The position numbers were made by a program, and so were the translations under genes. DNA of 40,364 nucleotides from a virus, in IMG/VR virus record IMGVR_UViG_3300038694_000002, positions 1-40,364 of that record; one strand, 5' to 3'. Positions 6,658 to 16,182 of this stretch are shown one piece after another (within the stretch, counting starts at the first letter, position 1; each line of letters starts with the position of its first letter). The notes beneath the pieces were generated by a model that ran no database searches, was not told where the DNA came from, and saw nothing but the letters and a program-made list of their open reading frames with translations.

Positions 6658-8071
6658 CTTCCACGATTACCAGCGCCGGGCAATCAATCATCAGATTGCT
6701 AATCGTCGGTCTATGTTGTTTCTCTTCATGGGTAGCGGCAAAACCCCAATCACTCTAAGCACCATCAGCCATTTGAGGAAACATGACGCGATCCGAGGCG
6801 CTTTGGTATGTGGTCCGCTTCGAGTGGTCCAGTCGGTGTGGGAAAAGGAAGCGCGAAAATGGTCACATCTGAAACACATGACATTTTCCCACATCATTGG
6901 GACGCCGAGTGAACGTATTCATGCGGTGTTTCGCAAGGCCGACGTGCATCTCATCAACTATGAAAACCTGCCATGGCTAACCGTGCAGCTGCGCCATTAC
7001 TGTCTTTCGAAGGGGCACCCCGTTCCTTGGGACTTCCTGGTGCTGGACGAGTCGTCAAAGATGAAGAACTCGGAGACCCAACGCTCCAAGGCTTTGCTCA
7101 GCACAACCGACGATAACGGCAAATCGTACCCGGCGCTGTTAGACTCCTTTCAATGGCGAACAGGTCTCACCGGGACACCAGCCAGCAACGGTCTCATTGA
7201 TTTATTTGGGCAATATCGGATCATTGATGACGGCATCCGTCTGGGGAGAAACGTTTCCGATTTCAGAAACAATTATTTCAAGTCGACTGGATATGGCGGT
7301 TACTCTTACGAATGCACGGACCAAGATCAAATCCATCGACAGATAGCCGACATCACATTGGAGATGTCTGAAGAGGACTATCTAAAACTACCCGCATTCG
7401 TCACGCAAGATATCACAGTCTCACTGTCGAATAAGCATCGGCGTGAATACGCGCAACTCGAAAAAGAATTCTTTTTAGAGCTGGATGATGGATCTAAAAT
7501 CGACGTATCCAATGAAGCTGCCAAGATCAACAAGCTGATCCAGTATTCAAACGGCGCGATTTATACCAACACCGAGACCCGAGAATGGTCACGGGTCCAT
7601 GACTCGAAGCTGGACGTGCTCGACGACATTCTCGAAGAATCCGCCGGGAACCCGGTGCTGCTTGGCTACCTATTCCGCACTGACGCGACCAGGATTAAGA
7701 AGCGGTTCAAGTTCGCGGTGGATCTCACCGGGATGAACGGTAAAGATTTCAATCAGGCCATTTCAGATTTTTCGGACGGAAGGATAAAACTTCTGATCGG
7801 TCATCCGGCAAGCGTCGGTCATGGAACTGACGGTCTTCAAATCGGAGGATCGATTCTTGTTTGGTTTGGGATACCTTGGAGTCTTGAGCTATATCTTCAG
7901 ATGAACAAGCGACTCCACCGACAGGGGCAGGGCGAGCCTGTTCGCTGTTACAGGATACTGACTGAGAACACCATGGACCAGGCAGTCAGTATCGCGTTAG
8001 AGAGCAAGGATGCAACCCAGCACGGTCTAAGGGCCGCAATCAAAAAGTATAGAGAGGAGCACAACCTATGA
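6641..8071 (+). CDS. SF2 (SNF2-like) DNA helicase
   Basis: 476 aa with both RecA-like lobes. Q-like N-terminus H-D-Y-Q-R-R-A; Walker A F-M-G-S-G-K-T (residues 29-35); motif Ia C-G-P-L-R-V-V; Walker B L-D-E-S-S (135-139); motif III L-T-G-T-P-A-S-N (176-183). In lobe 2, the Q-M-N-K-R-L-H-R-Q-G-Q stretch carries the motif VI arginines. Phage helicases of this class, often described as SNF2-like or DEAD-box-like, typically follow a VRR-NUC gene. Expected role: ATP-driven translocation on or remodelling of DNA at forks or recombination intermediates. AAGGAAG lies 5-6 nt before the ATG. The stop overlaps the next ATG (ATGA). Confidence 0.88.
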   Translation: MLYPHNFHDYQRRAINHQIANRRSMLFLFMGSGKTPITLSTISHLRKHDAIRGALVCGPLRVVQSVWEKEARKWSHLKHMTFSHIIGTPSERIHAVFRKADVHLINYENLPWLTVQLRHYCLSKGHPVPWDFLVLDESSKMKNSETQRSKALLSTTDDNGKSYPALLDSFQWRTGLTGTPASNGLIDLFGQYRIIDDGIRLGRNVSDFRNNYFKSTGYGGYSYECTDQDQIHRQIADITLEMSEEDYLKLPAFVTQDITVSLSNKHRREYAQLEKEFFLELDDGSKIDVSNEAAKINKLIQYSNGAIYTNTETREWSRVHDSKLDVLDDILEESAGNPVLLGYLFRTDATRIKKRFKFAVDLTGMNGKDFNQAISDFSDGRIKLLIGHPASVGHGTDGLQIGGSILVWFGIPWSLELYLQMNKRLHRQGQGEPVRCYRILTENTMDQAVSIALESKDATQHGLRAAIKKYREEHNL

Positions 8072-8229
8072 CAATCGAAACCCAATCTCCGACTTCAAAA
8101 CAAGTCGCCAATCAACTCGGTCAGGTTATTGAAATGATGGCTATGAATATCGCCAACATCATTGAGCGATTGGAAAAGTTGGAAGCAAAGACTGACGGTG
8201 GATCAATACGGGACTACGACATTGATTAG
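8068..8229 (+). CDS. Small coiled-coil hypothetical protein
   Basis: 53 aa. It starts by an ATGA overlap with the helicase stop and has a clear GAGAGGAG ribosome site (about 8050-8058). The central part (V-I-E-M-M-A-M-N-I-A-N-I-I-E-R-L-E-K-L-E) has hydrophobic residues in heptad spacing and should form a coiled coil. Function is unknown. The next frame overlaps its 3' end. Confidence 0.6.
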   Translation: MTIETQSPTSKQVANQLGQVIEMMAMNIANIIERLEKLEAKTDGGSIRDYDID

Positions 8230-8380
8230 CGTCATCGGTGCCATAATTTATCTGGCGTTCATGCTGTGCATCTTCGCCGTGTTGGTACTAATTCTGTATG
8301 ACAGGTATTTTGAAAAGAAGCTAGACGAATTTCCACATCCAGAAAGAACCGATAAACCGAAGCTCAGGAGAGTAAAGTGA
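8198..8380 (+). CDS. Small single-span membrane protein (holin-like in size)
   Basis: About 60 aa from a GTG at 8198; a TTG at 8162 would give 72 aa. Neither has a strong ribosome site, so the start is uncertain. One long hydrophobic segment (L-I-S-V-I-G-A-I-I-Y-L-A-F-M-L) continues to about 25 residues, followed by a charged, Lys/Arg-rich tail (D-E-F-P-H-P-E-R-T). A short N-terminus, one membrane span and a basic cytoplasmic tail fit a class III-like holin or a small inner-membrane early protein. No endolysin is adjacent, which weakens the holin reading. Confidence 0.55.
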   Translation: MDQYGTTTLISVIGAIIYLAFMLCIFAVLVLILYDRYFEKKLDEFPHPERTDKPKLRRVK

Positions 8381-8454
8381 CAAGGCAGAATAAAGGCCTG
8401 TTGACCGCAATGCTTTATACGATCACGCTTTACGTCGAGTTCGACGGGGTTTGA
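8377..8454 (+). CDS. Tiny hypothetical protein (25 aa)
   Basis: GTG start overlapping the upstream stop (GTGA), with AGGAG (8366-8370) six bases before it. The product begins M-T-R-Q-N-K-G-L-L-T-A-M and is mildly hydrophobic. It is the last possible gene before the terminator of the + strand operon. Support is the ribosome site and overlap only. Confidence 0.35.
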   Translation: MTRQNKGLLTAMLYTITLYVEFDGV

Positions 8455-8488
8455 CTGTCTTACCTTTCTTGCATTTTGGCCGAATGTC

Positions 8489-8519
8489 GCCGGGTACCTT
8501 TTCTCCCCGGCTTTTCTTT
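8489..8519 (+). terminator. Intrinsic terminator of the early/replication operon
   Basis: GCCGGG (8489-8494) pairs with CCCGGC (8506-8511) across an 11-nt loop and is followed by TTTTCTTT. The T-run is on the + strand side only, so it ends the + operon, which converges here with the - strand virion operon ending at 8557. Confidence 0.8.
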
Positions 8520-8556
8520 GCAAAGAAGAGATTGCACTGTTTTCTGGTGTATGGCA

Positions 8557-11500
8557 TCACATATACCCAATCTGTTTGTAAAGCGTTTGCCCAACCGGTG
8601 AACGTTGCATCTTATCCAGTTTCTTCCTGGCCTCCGCCGCCCGCAGTTGCAGGGCCAGATCAGGATAGCGTTTGATCAACAATAGTCTGGCCATCTTCTT
8701 GGATTCGCGAAACGCCTTTTCCAAGATCCGTTCCTTCTCGGCAACCGACAGCATTCGATAAGCGTTCAGTCTTACCACGCCCTGAAGCATGAGTCTGGCC
8801 CCCGTGCCGGCAAGGCGAATGTACTCCGAGTATTGATCCGGCGACAGTTTCACGCCGAACACCTTTCGGGTTGGCATACCTGGGAAGTAGTCGACTTCCT
8901 TCATCGCCGCGATGATCGGGTCGTGTTGTCTCTGAGCCACGTAAAATGGCGACAATAGATCTGGGCCAACAGCCCCTTCAAGACGGATCTCATTGCCCAG
9001 AATGTCATAGCGCATCGGCACTTGGCGGGTCATGCCCGGGATGCGACTCTTGATCTTGTCAAGGATGGTTTGAGCGTCGCGCAGTGCCGGGTCGTCTACC
9101 CTCGCCAACTGCGCAAGACCAGTAGGAACAACAGTGCCCAGTAGATTTCTGACATAATACGGCCCATATCGATCTGGGTCAGTGAGTGCATTTACAGCCT
9201 CCGAAATGCCTCTCAACCACGTTTTACTGGTCAAGTTCTTTGATATCGAGATTAGCATTAAGCTTGCCAGGTTGTTCTGATCATCCTCACTCAACGCCTC
9301 CCACACCTCAACCGAGTCGGCGGCGATGCCGAGCAGCATGCCGAGCGGCTCCAGGCGATTGAACGCCACATACTTGTCTCCAATCAGGAATGAGTATGGC
9401 TGCCATCCGTTCGAGCGCATAGCATTGCGTTCCCTTCCATCATCAGGCCCACCGCCGGTGATCAGGCCCTGCGCCGTCAGGTACATGGTGAGCGCGCCGA
9501 TGGACGAGCCGATGAGCATGCGGGACATCGCTTCGTCCCTGGCGATATTGCCGTTCTTACCCAGGAGATCATCGCGAGTCTGCTTGAAAATAGGCGCAAT
9601 GGGTGTCCGCTCGATAGCGAACTTCACAATGTTGGTCGGGGTACGAATAAACGGGATCAATACCCGCATCAGCGGATGCTTGGCGGCCAGGTTCTGGATC
9701 TGCTTGCCGAACTGGCCCAGCTCCTTGGTGAAGGTCTGGTAGTCTGCCCAGGTCTGCGCCTCGTCCAACATCTCCTCGGTGGGAGATTCGCGATACTGCT
9801 GGTATAGGGTGCGGACCTGCGCTGAGTCCTTGGCGTTTCGCAGCGCCTCGCGCATGGCCAACTGATGCAGCTTCTTGGTGCGGGCCACGGACTTGAACAG
9901 TTCATCTCCAGCGAGCAGGGCCCTGCCCGGGGTGCGAATGATACGACCCAGCTTATCAACGGCAGCCGCCCGACCCGGGTTAGTTATGCCCAGCTTCTCG
10001 GCTGAGATGGCCTGATAGCGACGAGCCTCCATCTTGCCTTCACCACTTGGGATCTCGGTATTGAACGCGGTGCGGGCCAGTTTCAGGCCCTTGAAGGCCC
10101 CTTCCAAGGTGCCGGTGGCGTAGCTAACCGCCTCGCGGAAGCTGATCTTGTTACCGCCGTGAAGCGACCCGATGCCGGCAGCCACCCAAGTCTCCAGGTC
10201 AGAGAACAGGGACACCAGGCCGTTCGAGAACGTGTTAACCGCGTGGGTCTGAGGCCCGGACAGTAACGAGTTGATCCAGATCTCCAGCAGCACATCACTG
10301 GTGGTTGCCTTCAGCGACTCGTTGGCGAAGTTGTTGATCTGCCCGGTGGTCTGCATGTGCTCCAGCATGTTCGAGAACGCATCCCGCTGATCCTTACCGC
10401 CAAGGTCATCCAGCAGTCGACCCACATTCTTGATCCTGGCCGTGTCTTTCTTCAGGATGTTGAGCGCTCGACCGGCCTCGGTGGCCAGGCCCTGGTAGGC
10501 TCGAATGATTAACGCAGCCCGCGCACGAGCCGTCTCCAGGGCGATTGCATCCTGGTCTGAGTGAGTCTCCCGATACGCCTTGTTCGCCGCGGTCAGGTCC
10601 TCAGCGGCCCGCACGGCAAGGAACCGGGCACGTTCCAGCTGTTCGGCGTTGCCCGCCCGCCCAATCTTGGTCTTGATCAGGCTCTCCTCGCTCATGCCAA
10701 GCGCAGCCGCCGCTCTCTCGGTGGTTCCCCAGGACCGAACCCCCCGGCGTTGCTTCACGAATTCCTTCTCGAATTCCTGGTTCATTCCCTCAGTGATCTC
10801 CCACACCGCCGCCTCGTTGTCGAGCGCGTCGTTCGGCACCCAGTGTTTTCTGTTGATCGAGCCGGCATACTCGGTATTGGGGCGTTGGTTCTCGAAGCGC
10901 GGCTCATGTTCTGGCGCCTCCATGTAATCCACTTTTCCGATCTTCGCTTCATGGCTCAGCGCGGCTCTTTGTTCCTGCTGATATTTGCGATGCGTGGCGT
11001 GGCGATCAGATAGCCATTCGCGTAGAACGGATGGGTCGATTCGGCTACCCCCAGGCGCGGATATCGCTTCGGTAACGGCGGCGTCGAGGATCCGTTTTCC
11101 CTTGGGGTCTTCGGCCCAGTTGTGGACCGGTCCGGATTCGGTCTCCACCCCGACCATTTGCGCGGATTCGATTCGTTCATTGTCAATGGCCCTCTCGGCG
11201 GCCTGAAATGCATTGTCACCGGTCAGCAGAACGGTGTCCGGACCGATCTTGTGGAAGCCGACACCCGCGCCGAGCTCGTGCTGCAGGGTGTCCATCTCAT
11301 TCTCGTTCAACCCGCCCCGGGTCGTCAGCACAACGGCGTTGTGTTGCGCCGTCGGATCTGGCCTGAACCACGGCACCTGGTCCAGTTGATAGATGTACTG
11401 CAAGCCTCTGGCGTAGGCGCGGACCTGCTGCCGGTTGAACCGTTGTGAAGTGCGAAGCGTGGCGACCCCTGGCAGCTGGCCGCCGAGAGCGTCACCCGAG

Positions 11501-14500
11501 AACCCTGGAAGGCCAAGCACCTTGGACAGCAGGTCGTTCCCTTGCTTGTCTATGATCAGGGCTTTCGTTCCGGCGTCGAATTGCTTGGACTGGGCCACAG
11601 GGAGACTGGCCGCCCAGGTAGAAGTGGTTGGAGAGGGCACCGTGCTGGCCGTCAAACTGCGCGACTGGTCCTGCAACTGCGCAGCGAATTGGGCAGCCTT
11701 ACCGTCTCCGGCGCCGGTCAGTGCGGATTGAATGTGCCGTGGCAGCCAATTCGAGCCGATGGCCTGGTTCACCTCGTCGGTGACCTGACGCAGCATCTCG
11801 GTTCCGAGGCGATAGGACCGCTCGTCCACCATGCCCTTACCCGTGCCGCCCATCTCTTTGAATGTCGGATTGTCAACCACTACGGCATTGGGCCAGCGAT
11901 TCTTGCCTGTCGCCCCGTCCATCAGGTTCTGATAGAACGCCATGACTTTCGGTCCGACGCCGCGCAGGTCCCGGGTGAATGCCTCGGCCTTCTGCGCCGC
12001 GTCGATATTGCCTCGCATCGCCTCCGGATACTGGACGAACTGTGTGGCCACGTCGCTCATTGGCCCACCGTCACGCTCGGCGGTCTGCATCGCGTCCACC
12101 GCCTTGCGCCACCAGGCGAAGTCCCTGGCCGTGTTGGAATCGGTGGACAGGATCGCTAGTGTACGTGCGTACCTATCAAGGACTGAGCGATCGCCATTGG
12201 AAACGATAGCCAGGTATTGTCCGACATCATCATAAAAGCGAAAGGCGATTGGCTGTAAATCCCGCACCTTCGAAACCGCGCTATCGATTCCAGATAGGAC
12301 TTCATCTGGAGACGTGAGGCCCTGCTTTTTTATTTCCGCATAGACTTGACCGTTTGGTTTTTTGAGGGCTTCGAAGTTGGTGTAGGTAAGGTCGCCGGCT
12401 ACACGTCTATCGATGTAATCTGCTCGGAAGGTTCCGGCCATCCCATGTTCTTGAACTCCTCCACCGGTTCGCCCACCGCCAGGGACTTCTGAAGCCACAA
12501 CAGCAGGTCCTCGGGTGACCACCGGCGAATCGCTTGCGGGGGTACTTCTGAGCCGAAACGCCTTGTGTAAAGCCGTTGCGCGTTGCTGAGTTGTAGCTGT
12601 ATTGAGAGCACGTTTCACCTCGTCCATCAGTTGCATGGATCGCGGCATCAGGGCTTTGAGGTAGGCCCGCCCAGTGTCGGTTGATCCGTAGGTGTAATAG
12701 ATCGCATGGAGTTGCGCGAACGCTTCCTTGGCGATCTTTGGGATGTAGGTGGCATCTTCGGCAACCCGCTCGACATACATCATCGGATAGGTCAGATCCC
12801 GCCAGACGCCCATTTCATCCTGGTTACGGTAGACCCTGTTTAACTCCTGAGCGACTGCGCCGGTAGGTTGGAACAGTTCGGATCGAAGCGCGTACTCGTT
12901 TCCAAGATGGTGGCCAAGCTCATGGGCCAGGGCGAAGGTCGGATACTGAGAATCATTGATCTGGAAATGCCCGCCCAGCATGTCGCCGTCTAAGCTGATG
13001 GTTCTGTCACCGTTGGCGTACTCGATATACGCACCGATCGAACCGGTAGCGTTGCCTCGATGGACTGTTACGCCATCCAGACCGATCAAGGTTGCGGACG
13101 GCATGCCCCAGGCCGTGAGGTTCGTCATCGCACGATCGAGCATGACCGCCTGCTGGTAATTGGCCTGATCAATCGTGCCCAGCCGCTCGGCCGAGGTGTC
13201 CCCTGCTTTGCGCCGGGTGACATCGTTTGACAGTAGGGTCAGTCCGTCGCTACTGACCTGCAGGCGCTGTGATTGCGCCGGACCATCCAGCATGGCCTTG
13301 GTGAAGCGGGTTTTCGCTTCGCCCATCTGATCGATCAACGGAGGCAACGGAAGATCAGGAACTTGAACCTCGGGCTTGTACAACTGGGCGAACACCTCGG
13401 CCTGCATAGGACTCTTGAAACTCGCTACAGGCTGACCGTTCGCAACCACGGCGTGCCCCCTGGGGGTTTGCTGCACGGACACGCCTTGCGGGTAGCTCCG
13501 CTGCTGCATGGGGGCATTGACGTTTTGCACCGCCCTGGTCACCGCCTGCTGTTCGGCAGGGGAGGCCTTGATCACCGGGGTGGAACCGGTCAGCGCCTGG
13601 TCGGCCAGTTCCATGGCGCGATTCTGCACCTGCACCGGGTTGTTCTGGGCTTGCTCGGCGATCGGCGGCAACAACCTGGCGGGGTCGTCCCGTTGTGCCT
13701 GTTGCTTACGCGTCTCGACCAGGCCCGTGCGCCTGACGCCGTCCTGTACACCGCTTGGGAGCTGGACCAGCGCGTTAGCGAACGCCCCTTGCATCTGATT
13801 CAACTCTTTGCTCGAAGCCGCGTTGGCCAGCTTAGAAGCGATCAGTTCCTGCTCTATCGATTGCGGCAGATCGAGCGCCGGTTCCATGATGTTGAAGACT
13901 TCGTCTTCCTGAGAGGCCTTCACCTGCTGATCGAGGTCGGCTTGCCGCTGGAGATCCCGATAGGCCTTCTCGACGTCCTGTGATCGCTTAACACCCTGCG
14001 CCTGATCCTCTTCATACTGACGCCACATGAGGTCTTCTTGCGTCTTCTGTGCTCGCTCCTCGCCGTCCCTGGCCTGCCACATGCGTTCCTCTTCGTACTG
14101 GCGGAAGGTGTATTCTTCCTGAAGCTTGACCATATCTTCACGACTTGGCCCCATGGTCTGGTCGGCCATGACTTGCTCTGGATCACCACCCATCGCCATG
14201 TCCTCAGCCTGCGCTTCCATGGGAGAACGGCGAGAGCCGAATGACCCGAACAAGGCACCGGCAAGGAATGATCCTGGAGCAACGTTCAACTCGTCCTTGA
14301 ACGCCTGATATACGTCAGTTCCGAGGATCATAGCCTCAGCCGGCCCTTCGGCAACCTCGGTGACCGCCTCGGCCATACCGACCTGTGTAGCCTTTCCCAA
14401 CCGTCCCAGCTTGCCGATGGGCCCGAACAGTCTAGCGGCGGGCACGGCATTTAACCCTGTAACCGCAAGGCCCTGCTCCAGCGCCGACAGCCTGGCCTGC

Positions 14501-15006
14501 CCGGGTTGCTGTCCGAGTTCTAAAGCCTTCTCGTAAGTTGGCCCGGCCTCCATGGCGCCACCCGCCACACCAGATGCGATGGCGGCGGCCCACCGGGAAC
14601 CCGTGGCCAGGTAACCTAGGCCGCCCATGCCGATACTTAGACCCACTGACGGGAATACCTGGCCAAACCCATAGGCCCACGTCCGAGGATCTTTCAAAAG
14701 CTCGGGATTGTCGTAGAGACGTCCGCGCAGATCAGCCGGCAATGGAGAGTTCGCCATCTCCCGCTTGGCGTCCTGCACTAGAGAGTATCCGTAGCCGGGG
14801 GCAGCCATGTTGACCAGATCACCGGTGGACTGCTTCAGTCCCTCATAGCCATGTTTCAGGCCGAGCTTGAAGGCGTCCCAGTAATCGAACCCGAATCCAC
14901 TGGATCCCCAAAGCTGATCGATCTCGTCGGTGGTGTAACCCTGCTGTCCGTACCACTGGCGGAATTCGGATTCAGATGGGGTGCGATAAGCCTTATAATC
15001 GGCCAT
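8557..15006 (-). CDS. Giant polyvalent virion (ejection) protein with HEXXH metallopeptidase motif
   Basis: 2149 aa, about 16% of the window. Hydrophobic Gly/Ala-rich stretches near residues 90-240 could enter a membrane, and a long Gln/Glu-rich coiled-coil region (about 270-420) follows. The H-E-L-G-H-H motif at residues 695-700 is a zinc metallopeptidase signature. Near residue 1575 the S-L-L-S-G-P-Q-T-H-A-V-N pattern is one I associate with large polyvalent phage proteins; an alpha-helical C-terminal third follows. Position at the end of the virion operon, after Gln-rich injection-type proteins, fits a protein ejected with the DNA, like the giant internal proteins of other podoviruses. Domain limits are approximate. 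A lytic domain could be hidden here but I did not recognise one. Several long + strand frames in this region are shadows. Confidence 0.8.
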   Translation of the reverse strand: MADYKAYRTPSESEFRQWYGQQGYTTDEIDQLWGSSGFGFDYWDAFKLGLKHGYEGLKQSTGDLVNMAAPGYGYSLVQDAKREMANSPLPADLRGRLYDNPELLKDPRTWAYGFGQVFPSVGLSIGMGGLGYLATGSRWAAAIASGVAGGAMEAGPTYEKALELGQQPGQARLSALEQGLAVTGLNAVPAARLFGPIGKLGRLGKATQVGMAEAVTEVAEGPAEAMILGTDVYQAFKDELNVAPGSFLAGALFGSFGSRRSPMEAQAEDMAMGGDPEQVMADQTMGPSREDMVKLQEEYTFRQYEEERMWQARDGEERAQKTQEDLMWRQYEEDQAQGVKRSQDVEKAYRDLQRQADLDQQVKASQEDEVFNIMEPALDLPQSIEQELIASKLANAASSKELNQMQGAFANALVQLPSGVQDGVRRTGLVETRKQQAQRDDPARLLPPIAEQAQNNPVQVQNRAMELADQALTGSTPVIKASPAEQQAVTRAVQNVNAPMQQRSYPQGVSVQQTPRGHAVVANGQPVASFKSPMQAEVFAQLYKPEVQVPDLPLPPLIDQMGEAKTRFTKAMLDGPAQSQRLQVSSDGLTLLSNDVTRRKAGDTSAERLGTIDQANYQQAVMLDRAMTNLTAWGMPSATLIGLDGVTVHRGNATGSIGAYIEYANGDRTISLDGDMLGGHFQINDSQYPTFALAHELGHHLGNEYALRSELFQPTGAVAQELNRVYRNQDEMGVWRDLTYPMMYVERVAEDATYIPKIAKEAFAQLHAIYYTYGSTDTGRAYLKALMPRSMQLMDEVKRALNTATTQQRATALHKAFRLRSTPASDSPVVTRGPAVVASEVPGGGRTGGGVQEHGMAGTFRADYIDRRVAGDLTYTNFEALKKPNGQVYAEIKKQGLTSPDEVLSGIDSAVSKVRDLQPIAFRFYDDVGQYLAIVSNGDRSVLDRYARTLAILSTDSNTARDFAWWRKAVDAMQTAERDGGPMSDVATQFVQYPEAMRGNIDAAQKAEAFTRDLRGVGPKVMAFYQNLMDGATGKNRWPNAVVVDNPTFKEMGGTGKGMVDERSYRLGTEMLRQVTDEVNQAIGSNWLPRHIQSALTGAGDGKAAQFAAQLQDQSRSLTASTVPSPTTSTWAASLPVAQSKQFDAGTKALIIDKQGNDLLSKVLGLPGFSGDALGGQLPGVATLRTSQRFNRQQVRAYARGLQYIYQLDQVPWFRPDPTAQHNAVVLTTRGGLNENEMDTLQHELGAGVGFHKIGPDTVLLTGDNAFQAAERAIDNERIESAQMVGVETESGPVHNWAEDPKGKRILDAAVTEAISAPGGSRIDPSVLREWLSDRHATHRKYQQEQRAALSHEAKIGKVDYMEAPEHEPRFENQRPNTEYAGSINRKHWVPNDALDNEAAVWEITEGMNQEFEKEFVKQRRGVRSWGTTERAAAALGMSEESLIKTKIGRAGNAEQLERARFLAVRAAEDLTAANKAYRETHSDQDAIALETARARAALIIRAYQGLATEAGRALNILKKDTARIKNVGRLLDDLGGKDQRDAFSNMLEHMQTTGQINNFANESLKATTSDVLLEIWINSLLSGPQTHAVNTFSNGLVSLFSDLETWVAAGIGSLHGGNKISFREAVSYATGTLEGAFKGLKLARTAFNTEIPSGEGKMEARRYQAISAEKLGITNPGRAAAVDKLGRIIRTPGRALLAGDELFKSVARTKKLHQLAMREALRNAKDSAQVRTLYQQYRESPTEEMLDEAQTWADYQTFTKELGQFGKQIQNLAAKHPLMRVLIPFIRTPTNIVKFAIERTPIAPIFKQTRDDLLGKNGNIARDEAMSRMLIGSSIGALTMYLTAQGLITGGGPDDGRERNAMRSNGWQPYSFLIGDKYVAFNRLEPLGMLLGIAADSVEVWEALSEDDQNNLASLMLISISKNLTSKTWLRGISEAVNALTDPDRYGPYYVRNLLGTVVPTGLAQLARVDDPALRDAQTILDKIKSRIPGMTRQVPMRYDILGNEIRLEGAVGPDLLSPFYVAQRQHDPIIAAMKEVDYFPGMPTRKVFGVKLSPDQYSEYIRLAGTGARLMLQGVVRLNAYRMLSVAEKERILEKAFRESKKMARLLLIKRYPDLALQLRAAEARKKLDKMQRSPVGQTLYKQIGYM

Positions 15007-15773
15007 TACTGCACACCGAACAGGCGCGCCTTGAGTTGTTCTATCAGCAGCGGGTCACCCATGCCGGCGTCGCGAATCTGATCGAGCAGCTTCACTTTCT
15101 CCTCGACCTGAGACTTCGATCGGATCGACCCTGAGTTAACCTGCCTCTCAATGCTCTTCGTCAGGGCATTGACCATATTGGCGTCCATCTGCATTCTGCC
15201 GATCTTAACGGTCTTAGGCGCGTCAGATTGTCGCGGCGCAGGCGTCGGTTGTGGCGCAGGCGTCGGTTGTGGCGCAGGCGTCGGTTGTGGCGAGGTGGCT
15301 ACGGATTGCGCCTCTTGTCTCGCCCAGGGCGGAATGGCCTGCTGCCCGGCGCCGCCAAGCATCTGAAGCATTTCTGGACTCATGGCTCCGCCGCGTCCAC
15401 GCTGCTCGGCTATCTTCCGCTGAATTGCTTCCCAGGCTTTGTTATGGCGGATCCCCTCAGCGGATTGCTGCTCTTTGAGCCCGAACTTAGCTTGTTCCAT
15501 GGCCATCTTGTCCTGGTACTCGGTCTGTTGATTCTTCTCAGCCCGTTTCTTCATCGCCAGAAGTTCAGCCGTGTTGCCCATCTTCTGAAGATTCGCGGCG
15601 TACTGGTCCGCCGCTTGAAGGCCTGCCTGGCCGCCTTGCGCGATTGCCGCCCCGGCGCTACCGTAAGTACCACGGGCACCAAGCATGGCGAGCCCTGCCT
15701 GCAACATGGCCCGTTGCTGAAGCGCCTTCTGTTGCTCCGGTGTTAGGCCTGGGTAATTGAATATGTCGAGCAT
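15006..15773 (-). CDS. Internal virion / ejection protein, Ala- and Gln-rich
   Basis: 255 aa. The N-terminal Ala/Gly-rich region (M-L-Q-A-G-L-A-M-L-G) is followed by a charged helix (about residues 70-130). A Pro linker holds three exact P-Q-P-T-P-A repeats coded by three identical 18-bp units (15235-15288). The C-terminal helical part follows. Such Ala/Gly-rich, linker-containing proteins next to the giant internal protein are usual DNA-ejection components of podoviruses. Its stop overlaps the start of the 2149-aa gene by one base. Named function not assignable. Confidence 0.65.
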   Translation of the reverse strand: MLDIFNYPGLTPEQQKALQQRAMLQAGLAMLGARGTYGSAGAAIAQGGQAGLQAADQYAANLQKMGNTAELLAMKKRAEKNQQTEYQDKMAMEQAKFGLKEQQSAEGIRHNKAWEAIQRKIAEQRGRGGAMSPEMLQMLGGAGQQAIPPWARQEAQSVATSPQPTPAPQPTPAPQPTPAPRQSDAPKTVKIGRMQMDANMVNALTKSIERQVNSGSIRSKSQVEEKVKLLDQIRDAGMGDPLLIEQLKARLFGVQ

Positions 15774-15780
15774 AACGACC

Positions 15781-16179
15781 TCACGAGATACTAGTTCCGT
15801 ACGGCTGCCGCCCCAGTATCGACCTCATCCTCTGGTCGATCGTTGGCGCGACTCCTCCCTGCAAGGCGGTGGCTTGGGGAGCAGCATAAGCGGCTTGCGG
15901 AGAGGCAATCGACGACGGCTGGAAAGCCTGCTGGGTTTGGTTTTGCAACTGATAACCTGGCATCTGCTGATACTGGTTCCGGTATTGAGGCATCTGTCGC
16001 CCCGCGTTCTGACTCATGGACTGGCCGAAGCTTGGCGTCATGAAGGGAGACAGGCCATAACCGTAACTCTGCCCGAACATCTGCTGGAAGTTTGGAAATG
16101 GAGATGCGGGTTGATGCCCTGAGTATCCGCCATACGCCGTGCTTTGATTATAAGGCTGATAGCCACCGAGATTATACAT
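15781..16179 (-). CDS. Gln/Tyr/Gly-rich disordered virion protein
   Basis: 132 aa, almost wholly low complexity: Tyr/Gly/Pro in the first third, Gln/Met/Asn in the middle, Ala/Pro/Gln later, and a short ordered-looking end (I-D-Q-R-M-R-S-I-L-G-R). It has no signal peptide and no membrane segment. It lies between two ejection-type proteins in the same operon with gaps of a few bases. A structural or ejected role is inferred from the neighbourhood alone. Confidence 0.6.
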   Translation of the reverse strand: MYNLGGYQPYNQSTAYGGYSGHQPASPFPNFQQMFGQSYGYGLSPFMTPSFGQSMSQNAGRQMPQYRNQYQQMPGYQLQNQTQQAFQPSSIASPQAAYAAPQATALQGGVAPTIDQRMRSILGRQPYGTSIS

Positions 16180-16182
16180 AGG

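Noticed and set aside
11542-12159. Long + strand open frames opposite the giant virion protein (also 13273-13983, 10561-11013)
   Set aside because: They have no ribosome sites, overlap a well-supported 2149-aa gene and have compositions typical of antisense shadows.
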